DNA from: Anaerotignum neopropionicum
GTDB taxonomy: Bacteria > Bacillota > Clostridia > Lachnospirales > Anaerotignaceae
Assembly (NCBI RefSeq): GCF_001571775.1
Contig: NZ_LRVM01000011.1
Location: 1-64,000 of the forward strand
Direction of reading: 5' to 3'
Length of the DNA stretch: 64,000 bases
Notes under the pieces: model-generated
Databases searched by the model: none
What the model was told of the DNA's origin: nothing
What the model saw: the letters and a program-made list of their open reading frames with translations, nothing else
Position numbers and translations under genes: made by a program
Shown here: positions 46,172 to 55,532 of the stretch, piece after piece
Numbering within the stretch: the first letter of the stretch is position 1
How the letters are laid out: every line of letters begins with the position of its first letter

Positions 46172-47431
46172 TTAATTTTTTCGACGCAGGGTGGAAAGAT
46201 AATCCTTTTTTCTTCGTTCAAACTCTTTTGGATAAACCCTGCAGGTTTTTTCCATAAGCAAATCATAAATTGTGCCCAGCATCACCTTAGCTGAGGTGAT
46301 ATAACAATTTTCATAATCAGCAATGGCAAAGGTATCATCATGAAAACGGCCTTTTATACCAGAAAATCCAAATTGAATGGTAGGGATCAGAAAGCCTAAA
46401 TCCCCCACATCGCCGGATGCACCCGAAACAGGGTTTTCAACAATTTCCTCGGGCTTTGAAAATAACAGCATATTTTTCTTTACCGTCTGATTCAATGCCG
46501 CCGATTGCTTTAACGGTAAATACCCAGCTGTATTTGTGATAATGCACTGTAATTCCAATGCCTTTGCGCAAAGCTCCAAACAAGCATCCACCCGCCTGCA
46601 AGCCTCAAACAGTGTTTCATTGTCGTTGGCTCTGACATAGGTTTCCAATACGGTTTCTTCCGGAATGACATTAACGCTGCCGCCGCCTTCGGTCAAAACA
46701 GGATTTAAGCGCAATCCCCTTTGAGGGTCAAACTGATCCTTCAAAAAGGAAATGGCATTCATGGCTAAAATTGCCCCATGCAAGGTATTTCGCCCCAAAT
46801 GGGGTGCTGCTCCCGAATGAGCCGCTCTGCCAACAAACACCGCTTTTTTTGCCATAAAGCCTGCCAAGGTTGAGCCCACATCAAATTTTGTTCCCACATC
46901 ACCATTGGCATGGGCAGAAAGCACGCAATCCACCCCGTCAAAACAGCCTAAGGCTATCATATTCTGTTTGCCCGAAAGAAATTCTATCTTTCCATGGGCA
47001 ATCAAGCCCTCACGATAGGAAAAATCAATATATTCTTCCCCAGGAGTAAAGAAAAAGCTAACCTTGCAATCCGTCTGCTCCATAATACCCGAAGCCAGCA
47101 AAGCCTTTATCACGGACAAAGCCATGGTGGTCTGTATGCTATGGCCGCAGGAATGAATATTCCCCAATCCGCCTTTTCGCGGCAATGCATCAATATCCGC
47201 CACAAAGGCAATGTGATAGCCGTCCCCTTTTCCAAGGGTGGCAACCACACCCGTCACTGCAACCTCCTTTTGATAAGGAACGCCCCATTCATCCAGTAAA
47301 TTTGTTATTTCCTTTGCTGTTTTCACCTCCGAAAAGCCCAGCTCGGCACACAGAAAAAAATCCTCACCTCTTTGTAAAATTGCCTGTTTTTCATTTTCTA
47401 TCTGGGACAGCAATTTTTCCTTTGTAAGCAT
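46172..47431 (-). CDS. M20-family amidohydrolase
   Basis: The 419-residue enzyme belongs to the M20D amidohydrolase/carboxypeptidase type that hydrolyses N-acyl amino acid or similar amide bonds. Zinc-site signs are NIHSCGHSIQTTMAL (residues 90-105), FFTPGEEYIDF (about 128-138), VLSAHANGD and the dimerisation lid beginning MAKKAVFVGRAAHSGAAPH. Substrate cannot be read from sequence. It follows the MBL hydrolase gene by 10 bp, suggesting a shared transcript. Confidence 0.88.
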   Translation of the reverse strand: MLTKEKLLSQIENEKQAILQRGEDFFLCAELGFSEVKTAKEITNLLDEWGVPYQKEVAVTGVVATLGKGDGYHIAFVADIDALPRKGGLGNIHSCGHSIQTTMALSVIKALLASGIMEQTDCKVSFFFTPGEEYIDFSYREGLIAHGKIEFLSGKQNMIALGCFDGVDCVLSAHANGDVGTKFDVGSTLAGFMAKKAVFVGRAAHSGAAPHLGRNTLHGAILAMNAISFLKDQFDPQRGLRLNPVLTEGGGSVNVIPEETVLETYVRANDNETLFEACRRVDACLELCAKALELQCIITNTAGYLPLKQSAALNQTVKKNMLLFSKPEEIVENPVSGASGDVGDLGFLIPTIQFGFSGIKGRFHDDTFAIADYENCYITSAKVMLGTIYDLLMEKTCRVYPKEFERRKKDYLSTLRRKN

Positions 47432-47441
47432 TTTTTCCCTC

Positions 47442-48251
47442 CTACTCCCAATTTAAAACCAGGCCTACGCCAACTTCTTCCACCTTGCAACACTGATTCA
47501 ACGCAGCCCTTACCCGAAAAGACGTACAGTGACAAGGATATAAAAATTCTATTTTTTCTTTTTCCAAATACGCAATGGTTTCTTTTGTTCTCTCGTCTAT
47601 GTCAAAAAGATGGAAACCACCTAAAATTCCTAAAATCTTTTCTTTTTCCAGAATTTTTTTTGCATAGGCAATGATATTACAAATTCCTGCATGGGAACAG
47701 CCTGTAATAATATAAATTCCATCCTCTGTCGAATATGCCAAGGCTGTATCATCTTGAATCATATCGGGCTTTCTTCCGTTTTCCTCCTCCAATTTACCGA
47801 TGGAGTAAGGCTTTTCAAACGGAATCTCCCTAGGGATTCCCCCCAAAAAAACAAGCCTCTCCGTAAGCCAATAAGGCTCTTTTGTTTCAATGACGAAAAA
47901 ACGCTCACGCACCACTTCCTTCTCTAAAGGACACCCGATGGAAAGCTTTTCAAAATAACGGGGGAGCAGCGCATGGGGATGACAAATTAATTGGGGGGTC
48001 ATTCCTTGGCAAACGTCCAATAGGGGAGCCAACCCCCCTGTATGGTCATTATGCCCATGGGAAAGAACTACAGCATCCCCCTTTTTTACATCAATGGACA
48101 TATCCCTTGCATTTTTCAAAAACGCCGCAGAATAGCCCACATCAAATAAAAAGGCTTTCCCTTCCGCCTCGATCCAATAGGAAACCGCAGGTTCCCCCAA
48201 ATAATAATCATCAATATATGTGTGGTTATCCATCAACACAGTAACCTTCAT
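47442..48251 (-). CDS. MBL-fold metallohydrolase
   Basis: The 269-residue protein has the metallo-beta-lactamase signature SHGHNDHTGGLAPLL (about residues 63-77), TGCSHAGICNI (about 187-197) and ILGGFHLF. The pattern resembles the group annotated as 7,8-dihydropterin-6-methyl-4-aminobenzene phosphate synthase-like hydrolases, which act on unknown small substrates. It begins MKVTVLMDNHTY. It is first in the pair with the M20 gene. Confidence 0.88.
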   Translation of the reverse strand: MKVTVLMDNHTYIDDYYLGEPAVSYWIEAEGKAFLFDVGYSAAFLKNARDMSIDVKKGDAVVLSHGHNDHTGGLAPLLDVCQGMTPQLICHPHALLPRYFEKLSIGCPLEKEVVRERFFVIETKEPYWLTERLVFLGGIPREIPFEKPYSIGKLEEENGRKPDMIQDDTALAYSTEDGIYIITGCSHAGICNIIAYAKKILEKEKILGILGGFHLFDIDERTKETIAYLEKEKIEFLYPCHCTSFRVRAALNQCCKVEEVGVGLVLNWE

Positions 48252-48460
48252 CCTATTCCCCCTTCCACATTTTCCCTACCATTATACTTTAACTATTGCA
48301 GAAAAACAAGGCGAGAAGGAGGCTACATTTTTATGACGAATAGGGTATGAAAAAAGTTCCAATTTTTTTGGCTATTATTGTATTCTTCATTATTTATTTG
48401 GCCCATCGTTCTTTTTTATAAAAATACAATCTTTCCCATTCTTTTCAAAACTTTTCCCAT

Positions 48461-48489
48461 TAAAAAGAGTGCAGCTCAGTAACTGCACT
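48461..48489 (-). terminator. Terminator after pgi and the modular repeat
   Basis: GAGTGCAG/CTGCACTC stem (48466-48489) followed by TTTTTAAT on the minus strand, 250 bp beyond the pgi stop. Confidence 0.75.
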
Positions 48490-48504
48490 CTTCAGATTGT
48501 GGAA

Positions 48505-48662
48505 AAAATCAAGACCTTTCGTACTTTGTTCCCAAACACTCTCAAGGGCCTCACCCTTGACCCGTTATAAACTGCATAAATATGTGTTTTGTACACAAGT
48601 TTTTTGTCTTACTTTTTACAAAAAGCAAGCCGGTTTGGGCGGCCTCAAGGTTTTTCCATCCC
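48505..48662 (-). repeat. Dispersed modular repeat, diverged copy after pgi
   Basis: It keeps the CCAAACACTCTCAAGGGCCTCACCC-like first module (shown in part), the weakly paired AAACTGCAT/ATGTGTTTT hairpin and the TCTTACTTTTTACAAAAAGCAAG module. The 60-bp unit is missing. Greater divergence than other copies suggests an older insertion. Confidence 0.7.
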
Positions 48663-48734
48663 CACTCTTTTTGCTATGAAATATTCGATTGTTTTTAAAT
48701 AACATCCCTTAAAGCAGTGCTCCATTTATTTTAA

Positions 48735-50060
48735 TCACCTTGCCTCCAGCTTTGCCGTAAGCTCCTCATATCCCGGTTTTCCAAGCAAAGCAAACATATT
48801 TTTCTTATATGCCTCAACCCCCGGTTGATCAAAAGGATTAACATCCAGGAGATATCCGCTGATGCCAACCGCTTTTTCAAAGAAATAAACCAACGCACCA
48901 AAATGCCATGCATCCATCCGCTCAATTTCAACAACCATGTTCGGCACACCGCCATCCATATGGGCAAGCATGGTTCCTGCAAATGCCTTACTGTTTACAA
49001 ATTGCAGCTCTTTTCCCGCCAAGAAATTTAGGCCGTCCCCATCTGCTTCATCAAAAGGAAGGATTGCCGGTGTTTTCGGCTCCTTACTCCAAAGCACTGT
49101 TTCAAAAAAATACCTTCCACCCTCTTGAATAAACTGACCGATAGAATGTAAGTCCGTTGAAAAATTGGCAGAAACAGGAAATACACCCTTACCGTCCTTC
49201 CCCTCGCTTTCTGCAAAAAGCTGCTTAAACCATTCCCCAAAGGAGGTCATATGGGGCTCATAATTAGCTAAAATCTCTATCGTTTTTCCCTGTTTGTAAA
49301 ATAAATAGCGCATTGCGGCATATTGATAGCATTCGTTTTGCCAAATATCCGCCTTTGCATAGGCTTCCATGGAGGCCCTCGCCCCAGCCATAACTGCATC
49401 AATATCCACACCCGCTACCGCCATGGACAATAAGCCCACCGCTGTCAGCACGGTAAACCTACCGCCAACGTCATCAGGGATGACAAAAGTTTCGTATCCC
49501 TCTTGATTGCACATTTCCTTTAATGCTCCTTTTGCCCCATCCGTTGTGGCATAAATGCGCTTTGCCGCTTCTCCTTTGCCGTATTTTTTCTCCAAAAGCT
49601 GCTTGAAAATACGAAAGGCAATAGCAGGCTCCGTTGTCGTTCCCGATTTGGAAATGACATTGATGGAAAAATCTCTGTCACCTAAAATCTGCAAAATATC
49701 ATTTAAGTATGCAGAGCTGATATTGTTGCCTACAAAATAAATATCCGGTGTATCTTTTTTCAACTCATTATAGTAAGGGCTTTTGATAAAATCCAAAGCT
49801 GTTCTTGTTCCCAAATAAGAGCCGCCAATCCCAATTACGACTAACACACTGCTGTCCTGCTTAATTTTTGCCGCCGCCTTTTTGATTCTTTCAAACTCCA
49901 CTTTATCATAATTTTGGGGCAAATCCACCCATCCAACAAAATCGTTGCCTTTTCCGGTTTTATTGTGGAGTGCCTCATGGCAACGAACTACCTCCCCCGA
50001 AAGTGCCGATAATTCCTGTTTTTGCACTGCTTCCCCTTGCACTGTAAATTTAATTCCCAC
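48735..50060 (-). CDS. pgi: Glucose-6-phosphate isomerase
   Basis: The 441-residue enzyme interconverts glucose- and fructose-6-phosphate. Marks include [18 protein letters not shown] (phosphosugar binding), [19 protein letters not shown] (residues 127-145 approximately) and [18 protein letters not shown]. Length and sequence are of the short bacterial type. I start at GTG 50060 (VGIKFTVQG), which has AAGGAGG nine bases upstream; the ATG 39 bases further 5' precedes the site. It is a single gene, with its own 5' region after the LysM-G5 gene. Confidence 0.96.
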   Translation of the reverse strand: MGIKFTVQGEAVQKQELSALSGEVVRCHEALHNKTGKGNDFVGWVDLPQNYDKVEFERIKKAAAKIKQDSSVLVVIGIGGSYLGTRTALDFIKSPYYNELKKDTPDIYFVGNNISSAYLNDILQILGDRDFSINVISKSGTTTEPAIAFRIFKQLLEKKYGKGEAAKRIYATTDGAKGALKEMCNQEGYETFVIPDDVGGRFTVLTAVGLLSMAVAGVDIDAVMAGARASMEAYAKADIWQNECYQYAAMRYLFYKQGKTIEILANYEPHMTSFGEWFKQLFAESEGKDGKGVFPVSANFSTDLHSIGQFIQEGGRYFFETVLWSKEPKTPAILPFDEADGDGLNFLAGKELQFVNSKAFAGTMLAHMDGGVPNMVVEIERMDAWHFGALVYFFEKAVGISGYLLDVNPFDQPGVEAYKKNMFALLGKPGYEELTAKLEAR

Positions 50061-50129
50061 TGATATTCCTCCTTCTCTTTGTGAAAGGCATACCTCCATA
50101 TTCGGAAAGTATGCCCTTTTTGCAATATA

Positions 50130-51230
50130 TTATAAGGTTCCTCTTACGATGATTTCAGGAACAGGCTCAGTAATAATTTCTTTTGAAACTTCCTTTTCCT
50201 CCTGCACAAACCCGTTGATTCTAGTAATTTGAATCGTGCTTTTTTTCTGCCCTGCACGTCCCTGCTGAATCACCTTTTGATAGCTTTTAAGCTGGGTATT
50301 GTCAGTTTGGTATTCATAGGTTTTCGGCTCAACCGTAGTTAAAACCTGGGTTTCTATAGTTTTCACAGAAATCTTCGGCTTGCTGATAGGCACATTGATG
50401 ACCTGCCCTACCCTAATCACCACTTCTACGGTGAGTCCCTCATTTAATTTCATTAAATCCTCCAAGGAACAATCATAATTCACGGCAATTTTATATGGCG
50501 CATCCCCGGACTGGACGGTATAGGTTCCCGTTACGGTTGTAGTGGATTGCAAAATAGAAATAGCATCATTTTCCGAAAGAACCTCGTCGGAATCAACATA
50601 ATCTGCTACAATCGCAACCTTTTCTACCCACTCCACCGTTGCCTCAACCCCCTCGGCAGGAAGGTAAGGCTCTTTTATGGCATCCAAAACCTTGTTTGCC
50701 TGTTCTTCATTTGCCAAAACAACCCCTTTGGCTCCATCAATCATAATGATGGCAGCATTCACTTTGTAGGTTACCATGTTTCGCAGCTTGGGAATCAAAT
50801 GCTCCAGTGTACAAACGTCCTTTTTATGGCTCTTTCTAATATGAATCCGTTCCGTCTTGATTTCTTCGTTAATTTTCACCTGGGCGCCTACAATCCCCGC
50901 AAGCTGGGTTTCGAGGGTATCTGTAATGGTTTGCGCTGTAACAGCGCGCCCCTCAAGTACTCCCACGCTTTCTGTGCCAACAAAAACCTCCGTTCCATTT
51001 TTGCGTAGCAAAAGAAAAAGGAGCACGAGAAAAGCCAAAATAACAACACCGAAAATCATCTGCCTTCTTACAGGCAGGCTCCGTTTTCTGTTTTTCGGTC
51101 TATCCGTATTTTGTGGCTTTTGCGGCCTTTTACTCTGATTTGAATTGTTCTGCCTTGGTGCTCTTGGCTTTTTTGCTCCATATAAAACCCGCTCATCTCT
51201 GCGGGGAAAATTGTCTTTTCCTTCGGTCAC
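50130..51230 (-). CDS. Membrane-anchored LysM-G5 protein without catalytic domain
   Basis: The 366-residue protein has a basic, low-complexity cytoplasmic N-terminus (RQNNSNQSKRPQKPQNTDR), one transmembrane helix (about residues 58-76), an extracytoplasmic stretch with repeated beta segments, a LysM domain (TYTVQSGDAPYKIAVNYDC, about 232-280) and a final G5 domain ending GFVQEEKEVSKEIITEPVPE. In related Clostridial proteins the G5 domain is usually followed by an M23 peptidase or 3D domain; this one stops right after it. It is probably a peptidoglycan-binding protein; the missing enzyme part is real or an early stop. Confidence 0.82.
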   Translation of the reverse strand: MTEGKDNFPRRDERVLYGAKKPRAPRQNNSNQSKRPQKPQNTDRPKNRKRSLPVRRQMIFGVVILAFLVLLFLLLRKNGTEVFVGTESVGVLEGRAVTAQTITDTLETQLAGIVGAQVKINEEIKTERIHIRKSHKKDVCTLEHLIPKLRNMVTYKVNAAIIMIDGAKGVVLANEEQANKVLDAIKEPYLPAEGVEATVEWVEKVAIVADYVDSDEVLSENDAISILQSTTTVTGTYTVQSGDAPYKIAVNYDCSLEDLMKLNEGLTVEVVIRVGQVINVPISKPKISVKTIETQVLTTVEPKTYEYQTDNTQLKSYQKVIQQGRAGQKKSTIQITRINGFVQEEKEVSKEIITEPVPEIIVRGTL

Positions 51231-51263
51231 CGATACGCCACCTTCTTTCTCGTTAGTAATTCA

Positions 51264-51430
51264 CCTAGGAACCCCCGATATAATGGAGGGCGCACAGCCA
51301 TTGGAGGAATTTTTTTCAATTGGCAGGAAAAACATAGTAATAGCACCGCTATGGCTATACTTTTAAACAATGTCCAAGTGAAAAATTTACAAATTAGATG
51401 TGCCCACCAAATAAATCCGTAATTCCCTAA
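51264..51430. repeat. 168-bp element with terminal inverted repeats, copy A
   Basis: It aligns along its length with 51566-51734. Shared blocks include ATGGAGGG, TTTTTTCAATTGGCAGG, GCACCGCTAT and AGTGAAAAATTTAC. Ends TAGGAACCCCCGAT and, on the other strand, TAGGGAATTACGGATT are inverted repeats. It lies in the leader region of the LysM-G5 gene. Confidence 0.65.
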
Positions 51431-51565
51431 AACTATTATTATTGTAAATTATTCGACAGCGGATTGCAAGCAAAAGACATCAGAAAGAAAGAACTGTTGA
51501 CAAACTGTTAAGTAATATTTCACGAGATATCTTCTTTTCCTTCAAACAATTGTTAAAAGCAAATT

Positions 51566-51734
51566 CCTAAGGAAGCGGTGATTTAATGGAGGGTGTGCAG
51601 ATAGTCGAGGAAATTTTTCAATTGGCAAGGAAAAAAACACAGCAATAGCAGCGCTATTTCGAGGCTTTTTGACGCTGTCCCAGTGGAAAATTTACCGATT
51701 AGCTATGACACGGAATGAATCAGCGCTTCCCTAA
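51566..51734. repeat. 168-bp element with terminal inverted repeats, copy B
   Basis: Ends are TAAGGAAGCGGTGATT and, read on the opposite strand from 51734, TAGGGAAGCGCTGATT; 14 of 16 bases match. Blocks shared with copy A confirm common origin. Small frames inside start at ATGGAGGGTGTG but are short and differ between copies. Confidence 0.65.
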
Positions 51735-51792
51735 CACGCATATTTTATGAAAAAGCTTAGGAAAAATAAATTGATTGATTCTACAAAAAAAT

Positions 51793-51825
51793 AAAACCGA
51801 TTACCAAAAATGCAATCGGTTTTTT
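51793..51825. terminator. Bidirectional terminator near the GntR gene
   Basis: AAAACCGATT/AATCGGTTTT stem (51793-51823) followed by TTCC. It stands about 85 bp after the GntR stop (minus). Confidence 0.8.
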
Positions 51826-51910
51826 CCTCTATTCAAAATAAACAAATACTAAAGTTTTTTAATACGCCAATCTATCGCCGCTTTCCGCCGCCCCCTAGGG
51901 CAACGAAATA

Positions 51911-52585
51911 TTATTTGCTGTGAATGGAGCGTAAAATAAACTCCGTATGGTATTTAATATGTCCATGGGCAACCGTTGCACCCTCCTCAGCATCATGATT
52001 TTCAATGGCACGCAAAATCCCTCTATGATGGGCAATAATAGCAGGAATTGTACTATCCACTTTTAAATGGGCCATGCGGTAACGGTAAAGCTGAACCCGT
52101 AAATTTTGATATATTTGCGTTAATTTATCATTTTCTGTGGACTCTAAAATTAAATCGTGGAAATCCTCATCCAATTGAATAATTCGTTCCACATCTCTTT
52201 CTTCCACGGCACGTTCAAATTCCGCCTCCACACTTTTTAATTGCTGCAATGCTTCATTTTTCATTTTCTCACAAGCAATGCTTGTTGCCAGGCTTTCCAG
52301 CGCATCTCTAACCTCCAGGATATTGATAATGTCCTTTTCGCTCATATCCAGTACCTGAGCTCCCTTTCTGGGCACAAGCTCTACTAGATTTTCCAGGGCA
52401 AGCATACGTAAGGCCTCTCTTACGGGTGTTCTGCTCACGCCAAGCTTGTCTGCCAGTTGGTTTTCCATCAATCTTTCTCCGGGAACCAATTTCCCTGTCA
52501 AAATGGCATCCCTAAGGGTATTGAAAACAACATCTCTTAAAGGCAGGTATTCATTGCTGTTAATGACGAATTTCGTTTCTTCCAT
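51911..52585 (-). CDS. GntR-family (FadR subfamily) transcriptional regulator
   Basis: The 224-residue protein has an N-terminal winged helix (ENQLADKLGVSRTPVREALRML, about residues 40-61) and a C-terminal all-helical FCD domain with the acidic and histidine ligands expected for metal or carboxylate binding (D-x3-H in DEDFHDLI, and two later His in HHRGI and HGHI). Ligand and targets are unknown. The second ATG at 52585 fits GAGGAG with nine bases better than the ATG two codons earlier. Its start lies inside the 3' end of ispE. Confidence 0.92.
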   Translation of the reverse strand: MEETKFVINSNEYLPLRDVVFNTLRDAILTGKLVPGERLMENQLADKLGVSRTPVREALRMLALENLVELVPRKGAQVLDMSEKDIINILEVRDALESLATSIACEKMKNEALQQLKSVEAEFERAVEERDVERIIQLDEDFHDLILESTENDKLTQIYQNLRVQLYRYRMAHLKVDSTIPAIIAHHRGILRAIENHDAEEGATVAHGHIKYHTEFILRSIHSK

Positions 52586-53480
52586 TCCCATCTTCTCCTC
52601 TCTTCCCCTCGTTAACATGATAAATCCTTGTAGCCACAACTTCCTTCAAACCGAATTTTTTGCGAATGGATGTCGCCGCCTGTTTTGCATCTTCTTCTTC
52701 TTTAAATAATCCAAAAACCGTGGGGCCGCTTCCGCTCATCAAGGCACCCTCCGCACCAAGACGAGCCATTTCTTCCTTAATCTGAGCAATTTTAGGATAC
52801 ATGGGAATGGTCACAGTTTCCAAAACATTTGCTAATAACCCACCCATTTTCGTAATATCCTTCTCAGCCATTGCCTGTATCATCCCTTCCGTATCAGGAT
52901 GATTTTTTAACCCCTTCCAGTCTAACCCACTGTAAACCATAGCCGTAGAAACGCTGACCGGAAGCTTTGCCAACACAACGTAACACATAGGGCATGCGCA
53001 CTTCACCGGCGTCAAAATTTCCCCCACACCCTCAGACAGCATCGTTCCTCTTTGAACGCAGTAAGGGATATCTGACCCCAAAAGAAAAGCCAAGTGTTCC
53101 AATTCCTTCATGGAAAGCCCCAACCCAAACAAGCGGTTCATTCCCACTAAAACAGCCGCACAATCTGCACTCCCTCCGGCTAGGCCTGCCGCCACAGGAA
53201 TCCGTTTATCTATTTCGATATAAACGCCCTCTGTAATGTCAAACCTTTCCTTCATCAGCTCTGCCGCTTTGTATGCCAAATTACGGTTATCCGTTGGCAG
53301 CCAAGGCAGACTGTTTTTTATGATAATCTCGTTTTTGCGGATGCGCTTCATGTAAATTCCATCGTAAAGACTTACCGTTTGCATAATACTTTTAATCAAA
53401 TGGTAGCCATCTTCACGCTTGCCTGTTACATCTAATGTTAAGTTAATTTTTGCTCGTGCTTTTAATCTCAATTCTCTCAA
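52560..53480 (-). CDS. ispE: 4-diphosphocytidyl-2-C-methyl-D-erythritol kinase
   Basis: The 306-residue GHMP kinase phosphorylates CDP-methylerythritol in the MEP isoprenoid pathway. It has AKINLTLDVTGKREDGYH at the start, the glycine-rich ATP loop VAAGLAGGSADCAA (about residue 94) and LMSGSGPTVFGLF. Length is normal with a short extra tail. It overlaps the start of the GntR gene, so the two are co-transcribed, an order seen in other Clostridia. Confidence 0.95.
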   Translation of the reverse strand: MRELRLKARAKINLTLDVTGKREDGYHLIKSIMQTVSLYDGIYMKRIRKNEIIIKNSLPWLPTDNRNLAYKAAELMKERFDITEGVYIEIDKRIPVAAGLAGGSADCAAVLVGMNRLFGLGLSMKELEHLAFLLGSDIPYCVQRGTMLSEGVGEILTPVKCACPMCYVVLAKLPVSVSTAMVYSGLDWKGLKNHPDTEGMIQAMAEKDITKMGGLLANVLETVTIPMYPKIAQIKEEMARLGAEGALMSGSGPTVFGLFKEEEDAKQAATSIRKKFGLKEVVATRIYHVNEGKRGEDGNGRNEIRH

Positions 53481-53675
53481 AATATGCCCTCTTAAATAAT
53501 ACTGTATACATTGTTTCTCTTATTGTATAATAGTTTTCGCAAAGTTACAATTGCCATGTTATACAAAAAATGTCCCCTTGTTCCTATGAAAAACGCTAGT
53601 AAAGAAAATTTAATCCACCTTTTCATCTCCTTTCTTCTTTATTATTTAGATATTATTTTTTCTTTCAAATTCCTC

Positions 53676-53703
53676 TTGCAATTTGAAATAGGAGGTGTAT
53701 AAT
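53676..53703 (+). promoter_or_regulatory. Promoter of the riboflavin operon
   Basis: TTGCAA (53676-53681) and TATAAT (53698-53703) are 16 bp apart, about 20 bp upstream of the FMN riboswitch. Confidence 0.75.
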
Positions 53704-53723
53704 GGTGTCGTAAAACATAATAA

Positions 53724-53829
53724 CTCTTCAGGGCAGGGTGAAATTCCCGATCGGCGGTAAAGTCCGCGAGCGTAAGCAGGATTTGGTGAAAGTCCAAAAC
53801 CGACAGTATAGTCTGGATGGAAGAAGAGC
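53724..53829 (+). promoter_or_regulatory. FMN riboswitch (RFN element)
   Basis: The conserved blocks are present in order: TCTTCAGGGCAGGGTGAAAT, TTCCCGATCGGCGGTAAAGT, CCGCGAGC, TTGGTGAAAGTCCAAAACCG, ACAGTATAGTC and GGATGGAAGAAGA. FMN binding should promote the terminator at 53962 and switch off ribD and the downstream genes. Confidence 0.98.
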
Positions 53830-53961
53830 AAGCATCAGGTGGTAATTTATTTTAATTTGCCACTTAAATACAGCGATTATTTGTATGCCTTTTTTGCATA
53901 CCCCAAAAACCTTTGATAGGTTTTATTGGTTGTTTTTTTGCTGTATCAAAATGTTTGTTAT

Positions 53962-54004
53962 GCCCTGTATGAGCCTATTGGCACATACAGGGCTTTTATT
54001 TTGA
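53962..54004 (+). terminator. Riboswitch-controlled terminator before ribD
   Basis: GCCCTGTATG/CATACAGGGC stem (53962-53993) followed by TTTTATTTT. Confidence 0.9.
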
Positions 54005-54138
54005 ATTTGGGGTTGCTATTTGAAATATATTTTATTTTTAAAATAATCCCTTTTCCCTCTATCAAGAGGACCCCTCTTCCGTCCATTTTTTCGGGAACTC
54101 TTTCCCGCCTTTCCCCTGAAGGAAAGGAAGTTCTCCCT

Positions 54139-55239
54139 ATGTTAAATGAAAAATATATGAAACGAGCCATTTTTCTGGCAAAAAAAGCACTGGGCTACAC
54201 CAGCCCCAACCCTTTGGTGGGCGCTGTCATTGTAAAAAATAATAAAATTATCGGCGAAGGCTATCACCACAAAGCCGGCGAACCCCATGCAGAACGTATG
54301 GCACTGGCCGATTGCAAGGAAAGCCCCAAGGACGCAACCATATACGTCACCTTGGAACCTTGCTGCCATCAAGGGCGTACACCACCTTGCACCGATGCCA
54401 TCATTGAAGCAGGCATTCAACACGTTGTCATTGGTTCCCCCGATCCTAACCCATTGGTAAAGGGCAAGGGTGTGGAGATTTTGCGAAAAAGCGGCATTAC
54501 CGTAACAGAGCATTTTTTGAAAAAGGAATGCGATGCAGTAAATGATGTATTTTTTCACTTCATATCAACAAAAATGCCCTATGTAGCATTAAAGTATGCC
54601 ATGACCGCCGATGGAAAAATTGCAACCACCACAGGTGCCTCCCGTTGGATTAGCAATGAAGCCTCTCGCCTTCATGCCCATAGCCTGCGCCATCAATACA
54701 GTAGTATTTTGGTGGGCATTGAAACCATTTTGCAGGATGACCCACTGCTAAATTGCAGAATAGAAAATGCAACCCAGCCCCGACGCATTATTTGCGACAG
54801 CCGACTGCGAATTCCCTTGGAAAGCCAAATCTGTAAAACAGCTAAGGAATATCCAACCATAATCGCCTATGCAAATGATCCCTTTGAAAAGGAAGCCGCC
54901 TTGGAAGCCTTAGGGCTTACTCTATGGCGTTTGCCTGATGAAAACGAAAGGGTTTCATTGCCCAGCCTAATGAAAAAATTAGGCGAAAACGGTGTGGACA
55001 GCGTTTTGGTTGAGGGCGGCGGAACCATTCATTTTGGGTTTTTAGAGCAAAACCTTGCCCAAAAGCTATATATTTATTTTGCCCCTAAAATTTTCGGCGG
55101 GAAGGATGCCAAAACACCAGTGGGCGGCATGGGAGTTCTTGAACCAAAGGATGCTTTTATTCTAAAGCTTTTGCATAGCCAAACGCTAGACGGGGATATT
55201 TTATTAGAGTATGAAATTGAAACATCAAGTGCAAAATAA
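54139..55239 (+). CDS. ribD: Bifunctional riboflavin deaminase/reductase RibD
   Basis: The 366-residue enzyme deaminates and then reduces the pyrimidine intermediate of riboflavin synthesis. The N-terminal deaminase has the zinc site HAERMAL and EPCCHQGRTPPC (residues 49-83) and the C-terminal reductase has KYAMTADGKIATTTG, LVEGGGTIHFGFL. I start at 54139, eight bases after GGAAAGGAAG; the frame continues 71 codons upstream through the terminator and leader, so it is not coding there. It is first in the rib operon. Confidence 0.97.
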   Translation: MLNEKYMKRAIFLAKKALGYTSPNPLVGAVIVKNNKIIGEGYHHKAGEPHAERMALADCKESPKDATIYVTLEPCCHQGRTPPCTDAIIEAGIQHVVIGSPDPNPLVKGKGVEILRKSGITVTEHFLKKECDAVNDVFFHFISTKMPYVALKYAMTADGKIATTTGASRWISNEASRLHAHSLRHQYSSILVGIETILQDDPLLNCRIENATQPRRIICDSRLRIPLESQICKTAKEYPTIIAYANDPFEKEAALEALGLTLWRLPDENERVSLPSLMKKLGENGVDSVLVEGGGTIHFGFLEQNLAQKLYIYFAPKIFGGKDAKTPVGGMGVLEPKDAFILKLLHSQTLDGDILLEYEIETSSAK

Positions 55240-55509
55240 AAGGTCAAGACCTTGGGCGCCAAGGAAAACAGAGGATCAAGACCTTGGGGCTTTGCCCTAA
55301 ACCCTACTTGCTTTTTGAAAAAAGCAAGACCAAAAACTTTTATACAAACCGCATATACAGCGGTTTTGGGGGGAACAGCCATCCTTGCAAAAACGAATGT
55401 TTTTGCATATAAAGGTTTCGCTCAAGCCTTTTTAAAACTGCACTGCCCAAGATAGGGCTGACAGCAAAGCTGGCTTTTTCGTAGCAAAAGAGCTTGACCC
55501 GCTTGCAAG
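55240..55509 (+). repeat. Composite modular repeat between ribD and ribE
   Basis: It has two copies of GGTCAAGACCTTGGG-like start, TTGCTTTTTGAAAAAAGCAAG, the variable hairpin AAACCGCAT/CAGCGGTTT, and one 60-bp-type unit (second stem CAGC-AAA-GCTG) at about 55440-55495. It sits inside the riboflavin operon. Confidence 0.8.
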
Positions 55510-55532
55510 GTTCGGGACAACGTCCCGAGAAC
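55510..55532. repeat. 23-bp palindromic repeat, copy 4
   Basis: GTTCGGGAC-AAC-GTCCCGAGAAC, the best-paired copy. The GCTTGCAAG flank matches copy 3. Confidence 0.75.

Noticed and set aside
53926-54138. N-terminal extension of RibD
   Set aside because: It covers the riboswitch-controlled terminator and has no homology to RibD. The ATG at 54139 has a suitable site.
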